Below, piece after piece: positions 57,511 through 64,000 of a stretch of 64,000 bases of DNA. Source of the DNA: Cupriavidus sp. WGlv3. GTDB taxonomy: Bacteria > Pseudomonadota > Gammaproteobacteria > Burkholderiales > Burkholderiaceae. The notes under the pieces were generated by a model that was not told the origin of the DNA, did not search any database, and was given only the letters and a program-made list of their open reading frames with translations. A program made the position numbers and the translations under genes. Numbering within the stretch: position 1 is the first letter of the stretch; every line of letters starts with the position of its first letter. The stretch spans positions 1 to 64,000 of the forward strand of contig NZ_JALHRX010000010.1 of NCBI RefSeq assembly GCF_023952475.1. Reading direction: 5' to 3'.

Positions 57511-59010
57511 ATGACCCTGATTCCGTTCCTGACGCTGGCCGCGGCGCTGCTCGCGGTCGTGCTGCTGGTGATCGTGTTGCTGCGCCAGCAGGCCGGGTCA
57601 TCCGGCGCCGGCATGGCGCGGCAGCTCGACGAGATGCGGCTGGAGCAGGCACGCGGCATGGAGCGGCTGGAGCGCGAAGTGCGCACCGAGGTGGCCGAGG
57701 CCGCGCGCGGCAGCCGCGGCGAGTCGGCGCAGCAGATGCTGCGCTTCCAGCAGGCGCTGTCGTCGCAGCTGACCGGCATCGCCACGCTGCAGAACAACCA
57801 GATCGACACCTTTGCGCAGCAGCTGGCCAAGCTGACCGAGACCAACACCCAGCAACTGGAGCAGGTGCGCCAGCACCTGATGCTGCAGTCGCAGCAGGCG
57901 CGCGACGAGCAGGCCGGCACGCTGCGCCGCTTCGGCGACGGCCTGCAGCAGCAGCTGGCGCAACTGTCCGAGGCCAACGAGCGGCGCCTGGCCGAGGTTC
58001 GCGCCACGCTGGAACGGAAGCTGCAGGACATCGAGGCCAACAACGCCGCCAAGCTCGAGGAAATGCGCCGCACCGTCGACGAGAAGCTGCACGCGACGCT
58101 GGAGCAGCGCCTGGGCGAATCGTTCCGGCTGGTGTCGGACCGCCTCGAGCAGGTGCATCGCGGCCTGGGCGAAATGCAGGTGCTGGCGCAGGGCGTGGGT
58201 GACCTGAAGAAGGTGCTGACCAACGTGAAGTCGCGCGGCACCTGGGGCGAGGTGCAGCTGGAGATGCTGCTGGAGCAGATGCTGACGCCGGAGCAGTACG
58301 GCAAGAACGTCGAGACCGTGCGCAACTCGGGCGCGCGCGTGGAGTTTGCCATCCGCCTGCCCGGCAAGGCGGCGGGCGCGGACCCTGCACCGGTCTGGCT
58401 GCCGGTCGATGCCAAGTTTCCCAAGGAACAGTACGAGCGCCTGGTCGACGCGCAGGAGCGCGGCGATCCCGATGGCGTGCTCGCGTTCGGCCGCGAACTG
58501 GAAACAGCACTGCGGCGCGAGGCCCAGACCATCGCCGAAAAATACCTGGCGCCGCCGCAGACCACCGACTTTGCCATCCTGTTCCTGCCGACCGAAGGGC
58601 TTTATGCCGAAGTGCTGCGCCGTCCCGGCCTGACCGACCAGCTGCAGCGCGACTATCGCGTGACCGTGGCCGGTCCGACCACGCTGACCGCGCTGCTGAA
58701 CAGCCTGCAGATGGGTTTCCGCACGCTGGCGCTGGAAAAGCGCTCGAGCGAGGTGTGGGAGGTGCTGGGCGCGGTCAAGACCGAATTCGGCAAGTTCGGC
58801 GACGTGCTGGCCAAGACCCGCGATACGCTCGAGCGTGCCGCGCGCAATATCGAGCAGGCGGAGGTGCGCACGCGGCAGATGGCGCGCAAGCTGCGCTCGG
58901 TGGAAGCGCTGCCGGGTGAGGCAGCGCAGCAGCTGCTAGGCCTCGGGCTGGATGCGGCAGCGGATGGCACGCCGGAAACTACCAATAACGCGGAAAACAG
59001 CCGGGCCTGA
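57511..59010 (+). CDS. rmuC: DNA recombination protein RmuC
   Basis: 499 residues. An N-terminal transmembrane helix (TLAAALLAVVLLVIVLL) is followed by a long Gln/Glu/Arg-rich coiled coil (about residues 30-200). The RmuC nuclease-like domain follows (SRGTWGEVQLEMLLEQMLTP, VWLPVDAKFPKEQYERLVDA, VAGPTTLTALLNSLQMGFRT). RmuC limits inversion at short inverted repeats. It is the last plus-strand gene of the group. Confidence 0.95.
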   Translation: MTLIPFLTLAAALLAVVLLVIVLLRQQAGSSGAGMARQLDEMRLEQARGMERLEREVRTEVAEAARGSRGESAQQMLRFQQALSSQLTGIATLQNNQIDTFAQQLAKLTETNTQQLEQVRQHLMLQSQQARDEQAGTLRRFGDGLQQQLAQLSEANERRLAEVRATLERKLQDIEANNAAKLEEMRRTVDEKLHATLEQRLGESFRLVSDRLEQVHRGLGEMQVLAQGVGDLKKVLTNVKSRGTWGEVQLEMLLEQMLTPEQYGKNVETVRNSGARVEFAIRLPGKAAGADPAPVWLPVDAKFPKEQYERLVDAQERGDPDGVLAFGRELETALRREAQTIAEKYLAPPQTTDFAILFLPTEGLYAEVLRRPGLTDQLQRDYRVTVAGPTTLTALLNSLQMGFRTLALEKRSSEVWEVLGAVKTEFGKFGDVLAKTRDTLERAARNIEQAEVRTRQMARKLRSVEALPGEAAQQLLGLGLDAAADGTPETTNNAENSRA

Positions 59011-59039
59011 GCGCCCGGCCGGAGATGGCGGTGCGCCGT

Positions 59040-59321
59040 TCAGCGGTCTTCTTCGGGAGACAGCTCGCGCACGTGGACTTCGATGCCGCCAAAGCGGGCA
59101 GCGACCCAGTTGTAGGCCTTGCAGGCCAGCCACAGCAGGCCGAAGCCGATCAGCGCATTGAGGATGATCGCGCTGAAGACCGTGATCGCCGGCAGGTCAC
59201 CATAGCGGACGAAGGTGACGAACAGTCCCAGCGACACGATCGGCAGGGAGAAGCACAGGTAGACCAGCACCAGCGCGCGGGCGGTCTTGACGGGGTGGAG
59301 GTACGCAATCTCCTGATTCAT
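59040..59321 (-). CDS. Small membrane protein, function unknown
   Basis: 93 residues with two transmembrane helices (ALVLVYLCFSLPIVSLGLFV and AIILNALIGFGLLWLACKAY) and a charged C-terminus. The ATG at 59321 (MNQEIAYLHPVKTARALVL) is preferred over longer in-frame starts, which would add low-confidence Ala/Arg-rich sequence. No ribosome site stands out. It converges with rmuC. I do not recognise the family. Confidence 0.7.
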   Translation of the reverse strand: MNQEIAYLHPVKTARALVLVYLCFSLPIVSLGLFVTFVRYGDLPAITVFSAIILNALIGFGLLWLACKAYNWVAARFGGIEVHVRELSPEEDR

Positions 59322-59397
59322 GACGGGGGATACTCGAATGTTTCTGAATCGTGCGCCAAGTGTAGCGATTGGCCGATGCCAAGCATAGCCCGGCAGC

Positions 59398-59421
59398 CGC
59401 GGGGCAGCCGAAAGCCCCGCG
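59398..59421. terminator. Hairpin between moeA and the small membrane gene
   Basis: CGCGGGGC/GCCCCGCG (59398-59405 with 59414-59421) with an 8-base loop, no U run in either direction. A role in ending moeA transcription is possible but weak. Confidence 0.3.
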
Positions 59422-59514
59422 ACAGCGGTGCCGCGGTGGCAAATGTGCAGCACAAAAACGACACATTGCTACGGTCGTGTAGCGAATGGTTGCGCGCAGC
59501 CCCCGCCGTGCCGG

Positions 59515-60813
59515 TCAAACCAGCCCGTCGAACAGCATAACCTCGACCGCGTCGCCGGTCTTGACCGAGTCCTGCTCGTGGCCGAGCACGATAAAGCAGT
59601 TGGCCTCGCTCATCGAGCGCAGCACGCCCGAGCCCTGCTGGCCGGTGATGCGCACTTCCCACTCGCCGTCGCCGGCGCGCGCCAGGATGCCGCGCTGGTA
59701 CTCGGTGCGCCCTGGCTTCTTGCGGATCGACTGCGCGCTGCGCACGCGCAGCAGCGGCAGCGGCGGCACCGTCGCGCCCATCAGCCGGTGCAGCGCCGCG
59801 CGCACGAAATGGTAGAAGGTGACCATCACCGCCACCGGATTGCCGGGCAGGCCGAACAGCAGGGCCGAGTGCGCGCCCGCGCCGTCGGCCTGGATGCGCC
59901 CGAAGGCCATCGGCCGACCCGGGCGCATGGCGATCTTCCAGAACGTGACATCGCCCAGGCGCGCCATGATCTGCTTGGTGTAGTCGGCCTCGCCGACCGA
60001 GACCCCGCCCGAGGTGATGACCGCGTCGGCGCTTTCGCAGGCGGTGCGGAAAGCGGCTTCGAGCGAGTCGGGATCGTCGCGCACCACGCCCATGTCGAGC
60101 AGGTCCACGTTCATCCGGCGCAGCATGCCGTGCAGCGTGTAGCGGTTGGAGTCGTAGACACAGCCCGGCTCGAGCGGCTCGCCGATCGAGCGCAGTTCGT
60201 CGCCGGTGGAGAAGAACGCCACGCGCAGGCGCCTGCGCACGCGCACCTCGGCCACGCCCAGCGACGCCAGCAGGCCGAGGTCGGCCGGCTGCAGGATGCG
60301 CCCGGCCTGCAGCGCCGCCTGGCCGCGGGCCAGGTCCTCGCCGCGCAGGCGCCGGTTGTCGCCGATGCGGACGCAGTCCGCGGCAAAGCGGATGCGCGCG
60401 CCGTCGGCGACGGTTTCGACGAACTCCTGCGGCACCACGGTATCGCAGCCTGCCGGCATCACCGCGCCGGTCATAATGCGCACCGCCTGCACCGCGGTGG
60501 GGGCCAGCGCGCCGGCGCCGCCGGCCAGCGCGCTGCCGATCACCTCGAGCTCGACCGTGGCGGTCTGCGCCGCGGCCAGGGCCGCGCCCTGGAAGGCATA
60601 GCCGTCCATCGCCGAGTTGTCATGCGCGGGCACGTCGATGGTCGAGACGATGTCCTCGGCCAGCACCCGGTCCAGCGCGCTGCGGATCGGCAGCTGCTCG
60701 ATGCCGCGCACCGGCTCGACCACCTCGCCGATGATGCGGTTGGCGTGGTCCACCGGCAGCGCGGTGGGATCGTAGTCGGACAGGCAGGAAATAACGGATT
60801 GCAGCGATGGCAT
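59515..60813 (-). CDS. moeA: Molybdopterin molybdotransferase
   Basis: 432 residues. It inserts molybdate into adenylated molybdopterin in Mo-cofactor synthesis. IDVPAHDNSAMDGYAFQG, ITSGGVSVGEADYTKQIM and LFGLPGNPVAVMVTFYHFVR are MoeA signatures. It is the last gene of the minus-strand moaA-mobA-moeA group. Confidence 0.95.
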   Translation of the reverse strand: MPSLQSVISCLSDYDPTALPVDHANRIIGEVVEPVRGIEQLPIRSALDRVLAEDIVSTIDVPAHDNSAMDGYAFQGAALAAAQTATVELEVIGSALAGGAGALAPTAVQAVRIMTGAVMPAGCDTVVPQEFVETVADGARIRFAADCVRIGDNRRLRGEDLARGQAALQAGRILQPADLGLLASLGVAEVRVRRRLRVAFFSTGDELRSIGEPLEPGCVYDSNRYTLHGMLRRMNVDLLDMGVVRDDPDSLEAAFRTACESADAVITSGGVSVGEADYTKQIMARLGDVTFWKIAMRPGRPMAFGRIQADGAGAHSALLFGLPGNPVAVMVTFYHFVRAALHRLMGATVPPLPLLRVRSAQSIRKKPGRTEYQRGILARAGDGEWEVRITGQQGSGVLRSMSEANCFIVLGHEQDSVKTGDAVEVMLFDGLV

Positions 60814-60849
60814 GGCGGCTCGGCGGTCAGCGGTGGCTGGGGCAGGAAT

Positions 60850-61449
60850 TCAGCGCGTTTCGTGCGCGCGCAGTTCGTCCAGGGTGTTGATATTGGCAAA
60901 GGCTGCGGCGTCGTCGAACAGCACTTCGGCCAGCCGGTGCGAGGCGGCCCAGGTCTCGATCTTGCGGCCGCCCCCGGAAAGATAAGCCACCAGGCTGTCG
61001 AGCGCACTGACCGGCATCAGGCAGAACACCGGTTGGGTCTGGCGCCGGCCGTCCTGGTCCAGCGTGACCGGAATCGCCAGCTCGGCGCCCTCGGCTTCGA
61101 TCGCCTGTGCCAGGCGCGCCACCAGGTCGGTCGGCAGGAACGGCGAATCGCACGGTGCCGTCACCATCCAGGGGGTCGCGCATTGTTCCAGGCCGGCCAG
61201 CATCCCGGCCAGCGGGCCGGCGAAGTCGGGCACGCTGTCGGTATAGACCGGCACGCCGAAAGACTCATAGGCGGCCAGGTTGCGGTTGGCATTGATCATC
61301 AGCCCGCCCACCTGGGGCGTCAGCCGCATCATGGTGTGCATGGCCATCGGCGTGCCCTGCAGCGGCTGCAGGCCCTTGTCGGTGCCGCCCATGCGGGTGC
61401 CCCTGCCGCCTGCGAGGATCAGGCCGGTGATGTCGTCGCGTGCAATCAT
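60850..61449 (-). CDS. mobA: Molybdenum cofactor guanylyltransferase
   Basis: 199 residues. LILAGGRGTRMGGTDKGLQP is the GTP-binding nucleotidyltransferase loop, and MVTAPCDSPFLPTDLVARLA holds the metal-binding Asp. It links GMP to molybdopterin to make the bis-MGD form. The start at 61449 (MIARDDITGLILAGG) is preferred over a longer in-frame start, which would overlap moaA. It is 36 bases from moeA and 20 bases from moaA. Confidence 0.93.
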   Translation of the reverse strand: MIARDDITGLILAGGRGTRMGGTDKGLQPLQGTPMAMHTMMRLTPQVGGLMINANRNLAAYESFGVPVYTDSVPDFAGPLAGMLAGLEQCATPWMVTAPCDSPFLPTDLVARLAQAIEAEGAELAIPVTLDQDGRRQTQPVFCLMPVSALDSLVAYLSGGGRKIETWAASHRLAEVLFDDAAAFANINTLDELRAHETR

Positions 61450-61469
61450 GGAGTCGTGGTGCGGCGGGT

Positions 61470-62594
61470 TCAGCCGCCGATATAGGACATCTCGATCTTG
61501 CGCTCGGCGCGCCTGGCGCGCACTGCCGGGTCGCTGCGCTGCTCGGAATAGTTGTCGGTGCGGCCCTGCCAGACCTGCGCGATCGCGTTGGAGATTTCCA
61601 GGTCGCTGTAGCCGCCGCGCAGCAGCGCGCGCAGGTCGAAGCCTTCGGTGGCGAACAGGCACAGGTAAAGCCGGCCTTCGGTGGAGAGCCGGATACGGCT
61701 GCAGTCGCCGCAGAAGGCGTGGGTGACGCTGGAGATCACGCCGACCTCGCCGGCGCCGTCGCGGTAGCGCCAGCGCTCGGCGGTTTCGCCGGCATAGTTG
61801 GCCTGCACCGGCTCGAGCGGGAATTCGGCGTCGATGCGCTTCACCACTTCGGCCGACGGCAGCACTTCGTCCATCTGCCAGTGGTTACTGGCGCCGACGT
61901 CCATGAACTCGATGAAGCGCAGGATGATGCCGCTGTGGCGGAAGTGGCGCGCCATCGGCACGATTTCCTGGTCGTTGGTGCCGCGCTTGACCACCATGTT
62001 GACCTTGATCGGCGCCAGCCCCACGGCCTGCGCGGTCTCGATGCCGCGCAGCACGTCGGCGACGGCGAAGTCGACGTCATTCATGCGGCGGAAGGTGGCA
62101 TCGTCGATCGCGTCCAGGCTGACGCTGACCCGCGTCAGGCCCGCGTCGCGCAGCGCGCGCGCCTTGCGCGCCAGCAGCGAGGCGTTGGTAGTCAGGGTCA
62201 GGTCCAGCGGCTTGCCCGACACGGTCTCGATCTTCGCCAGCATCTCGACCAGGTGCTCGATGTTCTTGCGCAGCAGCGGCTCGCCGCCGGTCAGGCGAAT
62301 CTTCTCGACGCCGTGGGCAACGAACAGGCGCGCGGTGCGCTCGATCTCCTCGAAGCTCAGCAGCTCGGAATGCGGCAGGAAGGTGTAGTCCTTGTCGAAC
62401 ACTTCCTTCGGCATGCAGTAGACGCAGCGGAAGTTGCAGCGGTCCGTCACCGAGATGCGCAGGTCGTGCAGCGGCCGGCCGCGGCGGTCGGCCACCAGGC
62501 CGGTCGGCGCAACCAGGTTGCCGGGAATGCTGGGCGTCATCGAACGGTAGCGATGGTCGCGCAGGTCGAAAATCGGGATGACGGATTCGGTCAT
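61470..62594 (-). CDS. moaA: GTP 3',8-cyclase (MoaA)
   Basis: 374-residue radical-SAM enzyme for the first step of molybdopterin synthesis. [20 protein letters not shown] holds the CxxxCxxC [4Fe-4S] motif, and the C-terminal [20 protein letters not shown] binds the second cluster. The final residues are Gly-Gly, as required. The start at 62594 ([14 protein letters not shown]) is preferred over an in-frame start at 62639. It is first in the moa/mob/moe group. Confidence 0.96.
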   Translation of the reverse strand: MTESVIPIFDLRDHRYRSMTPSIPGNLVAPTGLVADRRGRPLHDLRISVTDRCNFRCVYCMPKEVFDKDYTFLPHSELLSFEEIERTARLFVAHGVEKIRLTGGEPLLRKNIEHLVEMLAKIETVSGKPLDLTLTTNASLLARKARALRDAGLTRVSVSLDAIDDATFRRMNDVDFAVADVLRGIETAQAVGLAPIKVNMVVKRGTNDQEIVPMARHFRHSGIILRFIEFMDVGASNHWQMDEVLPSAEVVKRIDAEFPLEPVQANYAGETAERWRYRDGAGEVGVISSVTHAFCGDCSRIRLSTEGRLYLCLFATEGFDLRALLRGGYSDLEISNAIAQVWQGRTDNYSEQRSDPAVRARRAERKIEMSYIGG

Positions 62595-62760
62595 GGCCTG
62601 TGGGTGGCACGGCTTCCGGGGAGCGGGGCGGCAACGCAAAAAGCGATGTGGCGCGGGCGCTCGGGGACCGGATGCATTCTGCTGCCATTCTAGCCGAGGC
62701 CGGGGCGGGGCATCCGCATCCCGCGGTGATGACGGGGATTCACCCGGCGCGCGCCGCGCA

Positions 62761-62790
62761 AAAAAAAGGGGACGGCCAGGCCGTCCCCTT
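62761..62790 (-). terminator. Intrinsic terminator of rne
   Basis: Stem GGGGACGGC/GCCGTCCCC (62768-62776 with 62780-62788), loop CAG, with a run of seven A on the plus strand (62761-62767), which reads as T on the minus strand. It lies 31 bases past the rne stop. Confidence 0.9.
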
Positions 62791-62820
62791 CTTGCTTTGG
62801 CTGCAGCGCAGCGGCGTCGC

Positions 62821-64000
62821 TTACTGCTGCGATGCCATCTGCACTTCGCGGCTGCCGGTTTCCACCAGGATCATCGGGCCCTGGGGCAGCGGCGGCAGCG
62901 GCTTGCGCTCGCGCGGCACGCGCGGGGCGGGCACGATGCGGGCGGCGGCTTCCTGGGCCGAGCGCAGCTTGTCGCTGTCGGTATGGACCCATTGCAGGCC
63001 GGCGGTAGCCAGCATCGGCTCCAGGTTTTCCAGCGACGCCGGTGCTGCGGCGGCCACCGCGGTCGATGCCGGTGCCTGGGCTACCGGCTCGGCCGCCGGA
63101 GCGGTTTGCGCGACCGGTGCCAGCACGGGCTCCGGTGCGGGTGCCGCGGCGGGGGCAGCGGCCGGCACGACCGGGGCAGCGGTTTCGACCGCGGCGCTGA
63201 CGACAGGCTCGGCGACGGCTTCGGCGGCAACGGCCTCCGTCACCGCCACCGTCACCGGCGTGACAGCTTCTCCAGGTTCGGCAGCTGGCGCGACCCCTGG
63301 CTCGGCCGCCGGCGTGGCTTCCGCCGCCGGGGCCGGCGTCATGTCTGCCGGCACGGCGATGCGGACGGCTTCAACGGCTTCGGGTGCGGCTTGCGCGGCC
63401 ACGGCCACCTGCGGGGCGGCCACGGCCGGCGCGCCGGCTTCGGCGCTGGCCGGGGCAAAGTCTTCGGCGGTGGCGCCTTCGCCTTCACCCGCCACGCCTT
63501 GCACCGACTCGTCGCGTTCGCGGCGATAGCGGTTGCGGCCACGGCGGTTGCGGCGGCGGCGTTCCTCGCCCTCGGCGGTCTCCGCGCTTTCGGCGATACC
63601 TTCGGCGACACCTTGGGCGCCTTCCTGCAGTTCGGCGCGGGCCTGGGTGTCTTCAGTCACGGCCTGAGGCAGCACGCCTAGGGCCTGGGCGGCAGCGATG
63701 GCTTCCGGCTGCGGCGCTTCACCGGCTTCGGCTTCGCGCAGTTCGCTGCGCTCGCGCTGGCGTTCGCGCTGGCGCTCGCGGCGTTCCTGGTTGCGGTCGC
63801 GGCGGCCTTCCTGGCGCGCCTCGGCGCGTTCGCCCTGGGTGCGCTCGGCGGGCACGGCCTCGGCCTGGCGCGCCACGGCCGGCGTGGCCTGGCCTTCACC
63901 TTGCTGGCGCGGCTGGCGGCCCTGGCGTTCGCCGCGGCCTTCGCGCTGCTCGCCGCGCTCTGCGGCCTGGCGTTCGCCGCGCTCGGCGCGTTCACCACGC
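62821..64000 (-). CDS. rne: Ribonuclease E, C-terminal part (runs off window)
   Basis: The minus-strand frame ends at 62821 and stays open to the window edge, so at least 393 codons of the 3' part are seen. The part is low complexity: a highly charged Arg/Glu/Gln-rich segment ([18 protein letters not shown]), then Ala/Pro/Val/Glu-rich sequence. It ends with a conserved short tail ([14 protein letters not shown]). This matches the disordered RNA-binding C-terminal region of betaproteobacterial RNase E. The catalytic domain lies beyond the window, so assignment rests on this tail and on the neighbouring moaA cluster. Confidence 0.8.
   Translation of the reverse strand, partial: RGERAERGERQAAERGEQREGRGERQGRQPRQQGEGQATPAVARQAEAVPAERTQGERAEARQEGRRDRNQERRERQRERQRERSELREAEAGEAPQPEAIAAAQALGVLPQAVTEDTQARAELQEGAQGVAEGIAESAETAEGEERRRRNRRGRNRYRRERDESVQGVAGEGEGATAEDFAPASAEAGAPAVAAPQVAVAAQAAPEAVEAVRIAVPADMTPAPAAEATPAAEPGVAPAAEPGEAVTPVTVAVTEAVAAEAVAEPVVSAAVETAAPVVPAAAPAAAPAPEPVLAPVAQTAPAAEPVAQAPASTAVAAAAPASLENLEPMLATAGLQWVHTDSDKLRSAQEAAARIVPAPRVPRERKPLPPLPQGPMILVETGSREVQMASQQ

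Overview
This is a GC-rich chromosomal stretch from a betaproteobacterium of the Burkholderiaceae, most likely Cupriavidus (or close Ralstonia). I infer this from gene order recalled from these genera (mdh / gntR / sdhCDAB-sdhE-gltA; leuCDB-asd-fimV-truA-trpF-trpB-methyltransferase-trpA-accD-folC-dedD-cvpA-purF-metZ; moaA-mobA-moeA next to rne), strong G/C preference at third codon positions, and many Bug-type and CoA-ester genes. No search was run. Almost all of the window is core metabolism. I see no insertion sequence, prophage, integrase or CRISPR array, and one tRNA gene.

Layout. 1-8.9 kb is a TCA-cycle block: a CitE-like lyase and mdh on the minus strand, diverging from a HutC-type GntR regulator that precedes sdhCDAB, sdhE and gltA. 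A 20-bp perfect palindrome sits between mdh and gntR. 9.4-14.3 kb is the branched-chain amino-acid ABC transporter livKHMGF. 14.6-32.6 kb is a long biosynthetic run: leuCDB, asd, fimV, truA, trpF-trpB-orphan methyltransferase-trpA, accD, folC, dedD, cvpA and purF. 32.6-34.2 kb holds metZ behind a candidate SAM-II-type riboswitch and a strong terminator. 34.2-36.8 kb is a minus-strand block: a small lipoprotein, a NodI/NodJ-like ABC exporter and rpsU.

37.2-45.8 kb is the potassium system: a 49-codon membrane ORF, kdpF, kdpA, kdpB, kdpC, then the sensor kinase kdpD and response regulator kdpE, behind two T-rich direct repeats that look like KdpE sites. 46.0-50.6 kb looks like an accessory catabolic operon (cupin, Bug-type binding protein, acyl-CoA dehydrogenase, class III CoA-transferase, IclR regulator) with tandem inverted repeats in front. 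50.7-59.3 kb holds tRNA-Asn, a type-2 ferredoxin-NADP reductase, ferredoxin FdxA, pncB, a solitary LutC-like gene, a NhaD-like antiporter, a 2-hydroxyacid dehydrogenase, rmuC and a small membrane protein. 59.5-62.6 kb is the molybdopterin cluster moaA-mobA-moeA (minus strand), and the window ends inside the 3' part of rne.

The most interesting unexplained signals are regulatory. They are a 43-codon Thr/Ile/Lys-rich leader ORF plus alternative hairpins in front of asd, which resembles an attenuation-type leader; the putative SAM-II element before metZ; the palindrome at mdh/gntR; the tandem operators before the cupin operon; and the extra small ORF translationally coupled to kdpF. All need comparative or experimental confirmation.
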